Positions 26,463-35,870 of a DNA stretch of 50,717 nucleotides are shown in pieces. Both the position numbers and the translations under genes were made by a program. This DNA is from Candidatus Micrarchaeum acidiphilum ARMAN-2 (GTDB lineage: Archaea > Micrarchaeota > Micrarchaeia > Micrarchaeales > Micrarchaeaceae): the NCBI GenBank assembly GCA_009387755.1, contig GG697236.1, forward strand, positions 1 through 50,717, given 5' to 3'. The stretch's first letter is position 1. Each line of letters opens with the position of its first letter. The notes under the pieces are model-generated. The model was given only the letters and a program-made list of their open reading frames with translations. It was not told where the DNA came from and ran no database searches.

Positions 26463-27086
26463 ATGAAGATGAAGGGCTTCGACTACCTGCTCGTGTTCCT
26501 GCCTTTCCTGCTTTGGCCCATAACATTCATAGTGCTGCGCAGCATATTCATATACGCGATGCTTGCCTCCACGTTCATACTGGCAATGCTCTCGCTGTGG
26601 AAATACAGGGGCATGATAAGGTGGAAGACAGGCGGCCCCGCGTCTCTCATAGCATACGGCCTTGCGGCAGCGGCACTGCTGTACCTCATATTCTTTTTGG
26701 GATATTACGTGACCCTGCTCATGGGGCTCAAGGGCGCGGTCGCATACGTCTACCTTCTCATATACACCCAGATAAGCAACATGCCCCTGCTGTTCGTCAT
26801 ACTCGCAATGATAGGCGTATTCGAGGAGATATACTGGAGGGGCGCCCTGCAGGGATTTTTCGAGAGGAGGTCCAGGATATTCGCGGACAAGCCATGGCTT
26901 GCCGCAGCCATATACTACGGCGGCATACACCTCACCACCCTAAACATAGTGCTTCCTGTCGCCGCGCTGGTAATAGGAATTGTTACGAGCATAGTGGCAT
27001 ACAAGAAGGGCATACTCTCGTCAATGATATCGCACATATTGTGGCTGGAGTCGATAATTATACTTCTGCCAGTGGTCCATATCTAG
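26463..27086 (+). CDS. CPBP (CAAX/Abi) family intramembrane protease
   Basis: 207 residues, about seven membrane helices. The active-site motifs are FEEIYWRG (EExxxR, about residue 120), GGIHLTT and SHILW near the C-terminus. Members cleave prenylated or other membrane substrates, or act as immunity or scaffold proteins. The start ATG follows GTGATC by two bases. It sits between the EF-Tu-domain gene and the UbiE-type gene in a compact operon, which offers no clear substrate. Confidence 0.85.
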   Translation: MKMKGFDYLLVFLPFLLWPITFIVLRSIFIYAMLASTFILAMLSLWKYRGMIRWKTGGPASLIAYGLAAAALLYLIFFLGYYVTLLMGLKGAVAYVYLLIYTQISNMPLLFVILAMIGVFEEIYWRGALQGFFERRSRIFADKPWLAAAIYYGGIHLTTLNIVLPVAALVIGIVTSIVAYKKGILSSMISHILWLESIIILLPVVHI

Positions 27087-27117
27087 GCTGCGAAGCTGAA
27101 AATTAGCCGGTGCAAAA

Positions 27118-27813
27118 ATGAGCGACAGAATAAACGCGATATTTTCAAGCGTATACAGGCGCTACGACTTGATGAACCACCTGTTCAGCCTTGGCATAGA
27201 CAAGTCATGGCGCAGCGCCGCCGCGGCCGAGGCAGTGAGCCCCGGCGCAACGATGAGCGTACTCGACGTGGCTACCGGCACCGGAGACCTTGCCATTGCA
27301 ATAAGCAAACTTGCTGCAAAGCGCAGGGCCTCTGTTTCTATAACTGCAATGGATTTCAACAAGGACATGCTCGGAGTAGCGAAGACCAAGGCATCACGGC
27401 TCGGAATAAATGCAATAAAATTCGAGGAGGGTGACGCTCTGTCAATGAAATACGAAAGCAATAGCTTCGACGTTCTGGTAAGCGCATTCGCCCTCAGGAA
27501 TTTCGACGACCTTGCAAAGTTCTCTTCTGAGGCATTGCGCGTGCTGAAGCCCGGAGGCAGGGCGGTGTTGGTGGACATGGCGCTGCCGGATTCAAGGCTG
27601 GGCAGGCATTTCTTTGCAGGATACTCCAAGCTCATGAAGGCTGCAGGCTCCTATGTGAGCAAAGATGCATACTCATGGCTTGTGTACAGCATAGGCAAGT
27701 TCGACAAGGGCAAGCTCATGCAAATATTGGGCGATGCGGGATTCGAGCACCTTTCCATAAAGAGCCTGCGTTCAGGAATGGCGTTCATGGCGTGCGGCGC
27801 AAAGCGCAGCTAA
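27118..27813 (+). CDS. UbiE/MenG-type methyltransferase
   Basis: 231 residues. The UbiE signature is complete: SVYRRYDLMNHLFSLGIDKSWR (about 10-31), SAM motif I VLDVATGTGDLA, and FALRNFDDLAKFSSEALRVLKPGGR. UbiE/MenG methylates demethylmenaquinone or an analogous quinone. No other quinone-synthesis gene is in the window, so the quinone could be taken from the environment or a host, or another substrate used. Ribosome site GGTG 5 nt upstream of ATG. Last gene of the operon that starts at 24233. Confidence 0.85.
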   Translation: MSDRINAIFSSVYRRYDLMNHLFSLGIDKSWRSAAAAEAVSPGATMSVLDVATGTGDLAIAISKLAAKRRASVSITAMDFNKDMLGVAKTKASRLGINAIKFEEGDALSMKYESNSFDVLVSAFALRNFDDLAKFSSEALRVLKPGGRAVLVDMALPDSRLGRHFFAGYSKLMKAAGSYVSKDAYSWLVYSIGKFDKGKLMQILGDAGFEHLSIKSLRSGMAFMACGAKRS

Positions 27814-27824
27814 TAGCGCATCTA

Positions 27825-27837
27825 TTTAAATATTTAA
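27825..27837 (+). promoter_or_regulatory. TATA box of the giant surface protein gene
   Basis: TTTAAATATTTAA, about 45-55 nt upstream of the preferred TTG start at 27880, just after the UbiE-type gene stop; it begins a new transcription unit. Confidence 0.5.
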
Positions 27838-27879
27838 TTGCATTAATAAAAATGGTTGCAGGGTACCTGGTGCATATAT

Positions 27880-30800
27880 TTGGAATGCAAACATGCTTAT
27901 AGAAAAGCGCAGTCTGCCATGGAGTACATGACAACCTACGGCTGGGCGCTTCTCCTTATAGCGGTCGTTGCAGTACTGCTTTATTTCTACATTGCCGTGC
28001 CAAGCACAATAGTGCCTCCAAGGTGCGCTTTCATTATAGGCGCAAGCTGCAACGACATGGTTTTCGGCACAAGCCCCTCGCACGGAACTGAGATAGGACT
28101 GTTCCTTTCAAACAACCAACCATACGCCCTGCTCAATCCAACTCTTATTGCAAACATAAACGGGAAGAACTACACGTTCGCAAACGACTGCAAGCCAGGC
28201 TACATACCTGCAGGCGGAGAGATGATATGCATACTGCCGCTGCCAATATCATCGTCCCTGAACCAGTTCTTTACCGGAAGCTTCTATCTCACTGCAAACT
28301 ACTGCGGCCTGGCAGCTAACACTTCATCAAAATCTTCATGCTCGTCTGCGCCTTCGCAGGTCTACAAGGGTGCTTTCACTGCGCATGCAGAACCATTGAT
28401 AAGCCCGGGCTACAACATAACCCTCTCAGTGGAAAACTCAACAAACCCCGCGGATGGCGCCAAGGACCTGCTTACTGCAAGGGCATACATGCTGGGATAC
28501 CCTGTTTCCGGCGCAGAGATCAGCTTCTTTGCCAATTTCACGAACGGCACCAGCGCAGTACCTCCTTATATAATAAATCCGCCCAATTCAACTACGGGCA
28601 CCAGCGGCGTAGCCCAGAGCGTCATATACGGCTACAAGGCTGCGCTTGTAAACGTCACCGCAGACTATTTCGGAAAGACCGCAACAAAGCAGATAAAGTT
28701 TGCAGCTATAACAACAAGCGCTTTTGCGGTATGCACAAACAATATGATGCACAGTGGCAACACGATAATAGTAATAGACGGAAAGGCTTATACCTGCAGC
28801 CAGGTAACCAATTCGCCGCCGCTGTTCTCCTGCAACTCCACGAATCCCTTCACGTTCACGAAATACCTTTACGTCAGCCCGGGTGTCAGGGCGGTGTTCA
28901 ACTACGTTGACATAAACGGAGTCAAATACCCGTCTCCTTCAGGAACAATAACTGTCTACAACTGCACGAAGCCAATCGTAATAGCGAACTACACAAACCA
29001 ATACGAGTTCAACGAATACGCAAACCCGACATACAACTACTCTGCAGACGGCGGCGAGGCAAACGCGTCGCCGCTCAACGGCGCAGTGCCGTACAACCTT
29101 ACAGTTACGCCCGCAGGCACAACAATGTACTACCACTACCAGGCGTGGTTCGATGCCGGCTCCCAAATAAAGATATCAGAGCAGGCAAATCCGTCTCCTG
29201 CGCCAGGATGGGTGTTCAACTCATGGACCTGCGGCATAGAAACCTACAACTCAAGCGCGACCTGCTATTCAGGCACAACAGGCACGGAAACAATTACGAT
29301 GCACGGCGCCATAAACGAAACTGCAAACTTCTGGGCGAACCTGCAGATGCTTGTATACCCGTCGCAGCCCAACCAGCTCAGCACAGGCGGCACCACAACG
29401 CCCTCCGGCATTACATCATACCCATACGGCACCGCGGTGCAGATAACCGCCACCAACAATTCCGGCTTCGAATTCCATGAATGGCTTGGAACAAATCCAA
29501 ACAGCTACACCGGCACCGCAAATCCCACAACAATAAACATGTACAACCCGATAACCGAAAATGCAATATTCAACGTGTCGCTTCTCATGGTGGTTTATCC
29601 GTCAATGGCGGGCAACGTAATACCAAGTGCGGGCGCGCACTACTATCCATACGGCACAACGGTCGCGATAAATGTTTCCAGCACAAACACCTCAGTAAGC
29701 TATTCAGAAATAAATCCAATATCCTCGACAGTCGCCGCGCATAGCGCACAAGAAGACAATTTCTCGCTGCCTGATGCAAATGCATCAGGTTATGCGCTGA
29801 ACAATGATTTAAATGCAACAGTACCAATCTCGTTCGGTCTGCCGCAGTGCGGATTCGACTGCGGTTCTGGAGTCTGCCCGTCAGGCCAAACCTGCGTATC
29901 TGTTAGCGGCTGTGACAGGTGCGTATCTTCTGGCTCAACTACTACGACCTCAACAATTGCTTCGACTTCAACTTCCACCACAACCACCACCTCTGTCACC
30001 AGTACTTCAACTACTACAATACCACCCCAACCTAACGACTACATATTCCACAATTGGACCTGCTCAGGAACAACCTGCTACCAAGGCAAAGACGGTTCTG
30101 CATCTGTAACGCTTTATGCTCCTGTAGTTGAACAGGCAAATTTCAACGTCAGCGTTGTTGTAACTGCAAACCAGAGCGATTTCGGAACTGTAAGCCCGGC
30201 TACCGGCTACTACAGGCCGGGCTCTACCATTACGCTGAGCGCAACTGCAGACACCTCTCCGAGCCCGGGATACTCATTCCACAACTGGACATGCACCACA
30301 ACTGCAGGGGGATCCTGTTATTCCGGCACGGGCAACCCTCAGACCATAACGGTGGGCGCGCATCCGTTCACCGAGCAGGCAAACTTCTGGATAAACCTTG
30401 AAATGTCAATATATCCGTCGCCTGCCGGCACCACATCGCCAGGAGTCGGAATACAATCATATCCGTATGGCTCAAAAGTTTCAATAAACGTCTCAGGTAC
30501 AAATCCAGGCTACCAGGCTGAATCCTGGACGTGCGCCGGAAGCGGCTGCTACAGCGGCCCAATAATGGTAAAGACAACCACGACAACTTCAACCGGCTGC
30601 ACCATAGACTGCGCAGGTACCACTGAATTTTTGTCGTGCTTCCCGCCTGCGACTACTTCAAATTGCGGCCCGACAAATACTAACTGCGCCTACTCTTCAG
30701 GGTGCAACGCACTCGAACGTAGTGACGGGTGTTTCGAATGCTCTGGCTTTACAAAAACCACCTACTCATGCCCGTCCGGCACTACTGCCTGCGGCTCAGG

Positions 30801-32658
30801 GTGCGGCACAGGATCAACTCCTGACTGCAAAGGCTCGACAACTTCAACATCCTACTCAAAACCAGTAATAACCATGGACAACCCGATAAGCGAGACTGCC
30901 AACTTCTACGTCGCGCTTACAATGAATCTGAAACCTTCCAATCAAAATGCAGGACATACAGTTCCAAGCGTGGGAGTGCACTACTACCCTCCAGGCACAT
31001 ATGTTAATCTGCAGGCCGTTACCGGAACCGGATGGAGGCTTACCAACTGGGCAGGCAGCCTCTGCTTTAATGGCTTCTGCTACAGCCCATCGACAAACGC
31101 AGGCGCACCATATTCCGGACGGAATTACGATCCAACAAACGTGTATATTAACTATTACCCTATAACCGAGACGGCTTACCTTGAACCCTTCTATCTGTAC
31201 TCGGTGGGCGGATATTGCTCAAATTGCAACCCCTATACTGCGACTGCAACGCACCTTACCGAAATCATAGGTATAAATGGCTCCAGCGTCGTAAATACCG
31301 ATTCGGCAGGGGCATTCTCAAACGGCACTGCCGTAGGCCCCGGCGGCAACGGTGACGGCTGGGCTGGCCTTCCGATATACAAACAGGACATTGCAACCAC
31401 CGCCTGCACAACATTCGCCAACAATGTATGGTGCCAGACTGGATACACAAGCACTTTCAGCACGGAAACTGGCGTTGAATATAATGCATCTGAGCCTGGA
31501 GGATACGTCTGGGAGTGCACTGTCAACTCCGCAGGCCAACTGTGCAAGGGCGAGTCCTACCCAATAGGTACCGCCAACACAGCATGCGTGGAAACAAGCT
31601 CTGGCGACACCATATGCGTAGGGGGCTACAACGGCCATTGCGACGCATCTTTCTTAGGCATCTGCTATGAACCTGCAACTGCGACAAATGCGGCATACTG
31701 GACTCCGACCTCTAACAATCCCTCCTGGCAGTCTGCGCTTTCATACCATCACGACATAGCCGGCGAAAGCTGCGTCTACGACCCTTCCGGCTATTATCCC
31801 AACCTGCCGAACGCAGGATCCGGAGGTGTAGTCATATGCATAGCGGGCTACACAGGCACAGGTGCAACGGGTGTACTCACTGGCCTATACCCAGAGCCGG
31901 TTAGCACATTTGTCAATGCTACAAATGCGGATAATCTTACCAGCGATAGTGGAAGCTGGCAGTTCCTTGCCCCATACGGGTGCGGAAGCTATCCTACAGA
32001 TCCCAGCAGCGGTCTTTATTGCGGAAACGATACCTCTCTAGATGAGCTAATAGATGCAGTATCAAATCCATCCTGCGTGTATTCAAATGGATATGTGTAC
32101 TGCGTGGGCGGTTACCTTACCGTAGGCGAGGAATGCCCGCGCAGCGGTTCGTGCTATTCAACTACTGCAACCAATTTCGTGCTTTACGCACCAGTGGACT
32201 CACTGTTAGTAAGCACAAGTGCGCCCTGGCAGCTAGCATATTCATCATATCCTACGGACATAGCGGAGACGTCCTGCGCCACCGCGCAGGGCGAAATATT
32301 CTGTGTGGGAGGCTATTCCGGCACCTCTAGCGCAGAAACGAACAATCTATACTATGCAAATCTTACCTGCCTGCGAACAACCGCGTCAAACTGCTGGCAG
32401 TCTGGACCTTCATACCCATTCATTAATACTGGCGTAGGTCTGACAATAACAAACACCGCTCCTCCTCGTAACTATAGCGTTACCACCAAGTACAACCAGA
32501 CCGAATGCACCAGCTCTACGTCTTTTGGATTCTCCTGCACTCAATACACAAATTACCATTGGACGTGCACAGGATTGAACACAACTTGGTCATCTTCCTC
32601 CGGAGCTAACGTCGACACCTGCGGTCAAGGCGCAGTAGGCAACGAAACAACATCATAG
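27880..32658 (+). CDS. Giant pilin-anchored surface protein with InlB-type repeats and a kelch-like region
   Basis: About 1592 residues. The N-terminus (MECKHAYRKAQSAMEYMTTY...) is a class III prepilin signal: cleavage would fall after KA, followed by one hydrophobic helix. TTG 27880 is chosen because GGTG (27869-27872) lies 7 nt upstream; TTG 27856 is an alternative. Bases 29020-31190 encode about six divergent InlB-B-like repeats, each with a YPYGT-type strand, an F-x-x-WTC strand and an NETANF-type end. Two repeats are split by Cys-rich inserts. Bases 31190-32450 encode kelch-like blades with CVGGY and paired Cys. Asn-x-Ser/Thr sequons are abundant. No C-terminal anchor. Probably a glycosylated, disulfide-bonded surface filament or adhesin. 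Confidence 0.85.
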   Translation: MECKHAYRKAQSAMEYMTTYGWALLLIAVVAVLLYFYIAVPSTIVPPRCAFIIGASCNDMVFGTSPSHGTEIGLFLSNNQPYALLNPTLIANINGKNYTFANDCKPGYIPAGGEMICILPLPISSSLNQFFTGSFYLTANYCGLAANTSSKSSCSSAPSQVYKGAFTAHAEPLISPGYNITLSVENSTNPADGAKDLLTARAYMLGYPVSGAEISFFANFTNGTSAVPPYIINPPNSTTGTSGVAQSVIYGYKAALVNVTADYFGKTATKQIKFAAITTSAFAVCTNNMMHSGNTIIVIDGKAYTCSQVTNSPPLFSCNSTNPFTFTKYLYVSPGVRAVFNYVDINGVKYPSPSGTITVYNCTKPIVIANYTNQYEFNEYANPTYNYSADGGEANASPLNGAVPYNLTVTPAGTTMYYHYQAWFDAGSQIKISEQANPSPAPGWVFNSWTCGIETYNSSATCYSGTTGTETITMHGAINETANFWANLQMLVYPSQPNQLSTGGTTTPSGITSYPYGTAVQITATNNSGFEFHEWLGTNPNSYTGTANPTTINMYNPITENAIFNVSLLMVVYPSMAGNVIPSAGAHYYPYGTTVAINVSSTNTSVSYSEINPISSTVAAHSAQEDNFSLPDANASGYALNNDLNATVPISFGLPQCGFDCGSGVCPSGQTCVSVSGCDRCVSSGSTTTTSTIASTSTSTTTTTSVTSTSTTTIPPQPNDYIFHNWTCSGTTCYQGKDGSASVTLYAPVVEQANFNVSVVVTANQSDFGTVSPATGYYRPGSTITLSATADTSPSPGYSFHNWTCTTTAGGSCYSGTGNPQTITVGAHPFTEQANFWINLEMSIYPSPAGTTSPGVGIQSYPYGSKVSINVSGTNPGYQAESWTCAGSGCYSGPIMVKTTTTTSTGCTIDCAGTTEFLSCFPPATTSNCGPTNTNCAYSSGCNALERSDGCFECSGFTKTTYSCPSGTTACGSGCGTGSTPDCKGSTTSTSYSKPVITMDNPISETANFYVALTMNLKPSNQNAGHTVPSVGVHYYPPGTYVNLQAVTGTGWRLTNWAGSLCFNGFCYSPSTNAGAPYSGRNYDPTNVYINYYPITETAYLEPFYLYSVGGYCSNCNPYTATATHLTEIIGINGSSVVNTDSAGAFSNGTAVGPGGNGDGWAGLPIYKQDIATTACTTFANNVWCQTGYTSTFSTETGVEYNASEPGGYVWECTVNSAGQLCKGESYPIGTANTACVETSSGDTICVGGYNGHCDASFLGICYEPATATNAAYWTPTSNNPSWQSALSYHHDIAGESCVYDPSGYYPNLPNAGSGGVVICIAGYTGTGATGVLTGLYPEPVSTFVNATNADNLTSDSGSWQFLAPYGCGSYPTDPSSGLYCGNDTSLDELIDAVSNPSCVYSNGYVYCVGGYLTVGEECPRSGSCYSTTATNFVLYAPVDSLLVSTSAPWQLAYSSYPTDIAETSCATAQGEIFCVGGYSGTSSAETNNLYYANLTCLRTTASNCWQSGPSYPFINTGVGLTITNTAPPRNYSVTTKYNQTECTSSTSFGFSCTQYTNYHWTCTGLNTTWSSSSGANVDTCGQGAVGNETTS
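29698..30045 (+). other. Cys-rich plus Ser/Thr-rich insert inside repeat 3 of the surface protein
   Basis: The repeat core is interrupted after VAINVSS and resumes with YIFHNWTC. The insert holds a Cys knot-like unit (CGFDCGSGVCPSGQTC then GCDRC) and a Thr/Ser linker ending TTTIPPQ. A second, unrelated-looking Cys-rich insert is at about 30568-30860 in repeat 5. Both keep the frame, so they are domain insertions rather than damage. Confidence 0.6.
29770..29789. repeat. Perfect inverted repeat within the first Cys-rich insert
   Basis: CCTGATGCA, two bases AA, then TGCATCAGG: a 9-bp perfect hairpin inside coding sequence (encodes PDANASG). It sits in the inserted part of repeat 3. Confidence 0.6.
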
Positions 32659-32692
32659 TCCTGGGCGCTATTTGGCATAAAATGGCGAAACC

Positions 32693-34255
32693 ATGCGGAA
32701 ATCAATTGCAATTGGTGTAATCCTCGCCGTAGTGGTGCTTGCAGCCGTTGGCATATTATACTCTGGCAGGTATTATCATACAACCATAACTACGACGGTT
32801 TCTACCACTTCAACAATCGCCACGAGCACTACCTCCACTTCTTCTTCTGTCACAACCACGATACCGCAGGCAGAAATTAACCCGATCAATGTCACCCCAG
32901 AGATAAAAATAGCGCATATAGTAAACATAACAAATTTTACCGCTCCAAATTCGCAAGTGCCTGTCACTGCAAGCAATGCTCAATGCATTGGGGCTGAAAA
33001 TGAATCCCTTCCGTACAAAAACGCAATTTCTGAATTCGAATACAATCCATGCCACATATACGACATAAACTACAGCATACCAACATTCTCATATACCTTC
33101 AAGCCCATAAGGGTTGCCAACACTCTGGAAAACCTCGCAATTTTGGGCCCGATTACCATATACAAGAATCTAGCCATTGTGGATCTTTCGGCGGACGTCA
33201 ACGTTTCTGATGAAATGAATCGCAGTTATTATTTTGGGGCCCTAGTGGCCATAAATATGAGCACTGGAAAGCGTGTCTGGCAGCGTAACTTTACCAACCA
33301 ACTAATGACGCAGCCTATACTGCAGAACGGCACATTGTTTGTAGGTACAGGCAGCGATTTCCAATTTTTGGGCGCTGGCAATATTGTTGTTGCCATAAAC
33401 GCAACTAACGGAAATGAATATTGGGGCCTGCCATTCCTGGGACAGAAAATGCCAACATCTATCTACTACAACAAAACGCTAATCCTGCAGCCCAGCTTTA
33501 GTGAGCATATAACAATCCTGAATTCCAGCACTGGAGGAATAATAAAGGAGATAGACGCCGGAGCGCGTGACGCCATGTCATCCCCTGCAGTAGTCGGAGA
33601 TCACGCATACTTCGGCGCGCATAATTATTCTCCGCCACATTCATTTTTCTACTCAATAAACCTTTCTTCAGGTGCGGAGCAATGGATTACCGAATTCTAC
33701 AACTGCGGTGGAGGAGCGGAAGACACCTCACCATCGATATGGGGCGACATTGCAGTTTCCAGCTGTGTTAACGGCCACTCCAGCAATTCATCTGCCCTGT
33801 CAAATAGCAGCACTAACGCCAATTCAAAAATAAACGTTTTTTTAGTGGGTTTATACAGAAACAACGGCACTGTTGCATGGGCGTACTACGAGGGATATGG
33901 TAAAGTCCCGCTAAGAATCATGGCGCCCCCTACCACTGCGTATAAAAACACTGTCTATGCAGACTCACCTTCGATAGGCGTGCTATACGCTGTAAACATG
34001 ACGACAGGCAAAAGGGAGTGGTCCTTCAGGACAGGCCCCACTTCAGGCAATGCCAATATAATCGGGAACCACATATTCATAGTAAACTCGACAGGCACAC
34101 TCTTCGTTCTTGATCTGAACGGCGCCCTTTATAAGTCCTTAAATGTGGGCATACCTTACGGTCCAAGCGATGTAATAGAAGCGGGCAACAAAATAGTGCT
34201 TTACGGCACAAACGGCAGAATAGAATCGATTCCTCTAACCAGCATCCTTGGATAA
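32693..34255 (+). CDS. Membrane-anchored PQQ-type beta-propeller protein
   Basis: 520 residues. An N-terminal helix (RKSIAIGVILAVVVLAAVGILY) acts as an uncleaved anchor or signal, then a Thr/Ser linker (about 31-58, ending TTTIPQ), then a propeller with PQQ-like blades of the form GALVAINMSTGKRVWQ, NIVVAINATNGNEYW, LYAVNMTTGKREW. Many Asn-x-Ser/Thr sequons imply an extracellular, glycosylated protein. It lies 34 bp after the giant surface protein and shares its linker pattern, so the two are likely co-expressed partners. No enzyme motif of a PQQ dehydrogenase is evident; a binding or scaffold propeller is more likely. Confidence 0.8.
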   Translation: MRKSIAIGVILAVVVLAAVGILYSGRYYHTTITTTVSTTSTIATSTTSTSSSVTTTIPQAEINPINVTPEIKIAHIVNITNFTAPNSQVPVTASNAQCIGAENESLPYKNAISEFEYNPCHIYDINYSIPTFSYTFKPIRVANTLENLAILGPITIYKNLAIVDLSADVNVSDEMNRSYYFGALVAINMSTGKRVWQRNFTNQLMTQPILQNGTLFVGTGSDFQFLGAGNIVVAINATNGNEYWGLPFLGQKMPTSIYYNKTLILQPSFSEHITILNSSTGGIIKEIDAGARDAMSSPAVVGDHAYFGAHNYSPPHSFFYSINLSSGAEQWITEFYNCGGGAEDTSPSIWGDIAVSSCVNGHSSNSSALSNSSTNANSKINVFLVGLYRNNGTVAWAYYEGYGKVPLRIMAPPTTAYKNTVYADSPSIGVLYAVNMTTGKREWSFRTGPTSGNANIIGNHIFIVNSTGTLFVLDLNGALYKSLNVGIPYGPSDVIEAGNKIVLYGTNGRIESIPLTSILG

Positions 34256-34358
34256 GTAAGTGCCGTTTTTGTCAATTACAAGGTTTTTATATTCCAGTAT
34301 AATCAACGCAAGCAAACATAAAAAAGGGTTGCTGTACCATTGTATAGCGGGTGAATAG

Positions 34359-34997
34359 ATGGCAGATGAACAGATACAGTATAAAGGCTTGAAAAAGTAC
34401 GAGCTGCCTCCGCTGCCGTACAAGATAGACGGTCTGGAGCCTTACATAAGCAAGGACATAGTTGACGTGCACTACAACGGCCACCACAAGGGCTATGTAA
34501 ACACAGCAAACAGCCTCGTAGACAGGCTCAACGGCATAATAAAGGGCGACATAACAAGCTACGACATACACGGCCTTATAAGGAACATGACCTTCAACCT
34601 GAGCGGGGACAAGCTGCACACGATGTACTGGAACAACATGGCTCCCGAAGGCAAGGGCGGCAGCACACCTGGAGGAAAGCTTGCAGACATGATAACCGAG
34701 CAGTACGGCAGCTTCGACAAATTCAAGAAGATTTTCACCGAAGCAGCAAATTCAAACCCAGGCACGGGCTGGGCGGTGCTCAACTACGACAAGGAGAACG
34801 GAAACCTTCAGATCATGACTGTGGAGAACCACTTCATGAACCATCTGGCAGAGATGCCCGTGATCCTGATAGTGGACGAGTTCGAGCACGCATACTACCT
34901 GCAGTACAAGAACAAGCGCGGCGACTACCTGACCAACTGGTGGAACCTGGTCAACTGGGACGACGCCGAGAAAAGGCTTGAGAAGCACCTGCAGTGA
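34359..34997 (+). CDS. sod: Superoxide dismutase, Fe/Mn family, Sulfolobus-like
   Basis: 212 residues. Metal ligands are His38 ([12 protein letters not shown]), His87 (KLHTMYW), Asp173 and His177 (VDEFEHAYY). [20 protein letters not shown] and [12 protein letters not shown] are nearly the Sulfolobus Fe-SOD sequence, which is a much closer match than expected for a distant lineage. Converts superoxide to oxygen and hydrogen peroxide in the cytoplasm. The start is supported by GGGTGA 4 nt upstream; TATA-like TTTTTATATT at about 34283. Its presence implies exposure to oxygen. Confidence 0.96.
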   Translation: MADEQIQYKGLKKYELPPLPYKIDGLEPYISKDIVDVHYNGHHKGYVNTANSLVDRLNGIIKGDITSYDIHGLIRNMTFNLSGDKLHTMYWNNMAPEGKGGSTPGGKLADMITEQYGSFDKFKKIFTEAANSNPGTGWAVLNYDKENGNLQIMTVENHFMNHLAEMPVILIVDEFEHAYYLQYKNKRGDYLTNWWNLVNWDDAEKRLEKHLQ

Positions 34998-35042
34998 AGG
35001 CTCAGGCTAATTTTTAATATTTGTTTTCTGTCTGCCTTTTTG

Positions 35043-35066
35043 GCAAAAATGGGGCCCGGCCCCATT
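35043..35066 (-). terminator. Hairpin plus T-run terminator between convergent genes
   Basis: On the - strand, after the stop at 35078, AATGGGGC and GCCCCATT form an 8-bp GC-rich stem with a CGG loop, followed immediately by a T-run. It terminates the 35078-35734 gene; T-rich sequence at 35010-35040 serves the SOD gene on the other strand. Confidence 0.6.
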
Positions 35067-35077
35067 GGCCAAGCCGA

Positions 35078-35734
35078 TCATTTTGCAACCTTTCCTGAGT
35101 CTGCCGCGCTGCTTTCTTCAGAACCCTGTTCTTCGCGCAGCATCTTATTGTACTTCCTGATCCTATGCGCAGTAATGGCTATCGTTATCCCGCCAAGCAC
35201 TGCCATTGCCGCGCCGCCTAAAAGTGCGTCCGTGAACCACGCAGGATGCACGAAATAGACGTGACCGTTCACATAATAGCTGAAATTCGCATCAATGCCG
35301 GGGTTGTGCTGCGTCAATTCAAATGTGTATGTTGACTGCCCAAGCGGCCCTTTTACCGTAAGCAGCTGGCCTGCACTTATTGTGTAATTGCCGACAACGT
35401 TGTTGTTGTTTATAATTTCAATAGTCCACTGATTTGTAGCAGAATTATAACTAAGGCCCTTGAAATCTATATTGCCGACTCCAAATGTCCAGCCTGACAT
35501 TTGCGATGTTAAACCGCTCCCACCCAGGCTCACCGGCTTCGTTACCATCTTGACTTTATCCAAAAACGAGTAGACTGCAGTTCCCGCACCTGCAACTAGC
35601 AAGCCCAATCCGGCTGCGAGCGAGCCAGACCTGTACGTCTTGCGGCTGCCTTTAGGGCTTCCTTCAGTCTGCTGAACGCTCCCGTCTTCCAATGAAGATG
35701 CAGCCGTGCTCCGAGGTTTTTCCTTTCGAACCAT
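35078..35734 (-). CDS. Two-helix membrane protein with an external beta domain
   Basis: 218 residues from ATG 35734, which has GGTGAG close upstream; a longer frame to 35800 has no such site. The N-terminal tail is polar and basic (VRKEKPRSTAASS...), helix 1 is SLAAGLGLLVAGAGTAVYSF, then about 100 residues of Asn/Thr/Gly-rich, probably extracytoplasmic beta sequence, helix 2 DALLGGAAMAVLGGITIAI, then an acidic tail (REEQGSEESSAADSG). No family recognised. The same layout is seen in the 38984-39352 protein. Promoter contains TATAAATATG at 35771-35780. Confidence 0.65.
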   Translation of the reverse strand: MVRKEKPRSTAASSLEDGSVQQTEGSPKGSRKTYRSGSLAAGLGLLVAGAGTAVYSFLDKVKMVTKPVSLGGSGLTSQMSGWTFGVGNIDFKGLSYNSATNQWTIEIINNNNVVGNYTISAGQLLTVKGPLGQSTYTFELTQHNPGIDANFSYYVNGHVYFVHPAWFTDALLGGAAMAVLGGITIAITAHRIRKYNKMLREEQGSEESSAADSGKVAK

Positions 35735-35870
35735 ATTCTCACCTTCTTGATAAAAATAGTAGCATTGCCTCATATTTATAGCTTTTGGCATCATACACAT
35801 CCTTTTCCAAACCCTGCATCAAAAACAATAAATATCTAAAAAACCCTATAAGCCGATTAAGGGTGTAACA

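Noticed and set aside
29940-30030. ACT/ACC-rich stretch as a CRISPR or microsatellite array
   Set aside because: It encodes an in-frame Thr/Ser linker with irregular units; there are no spacers and no array of equal repeats.
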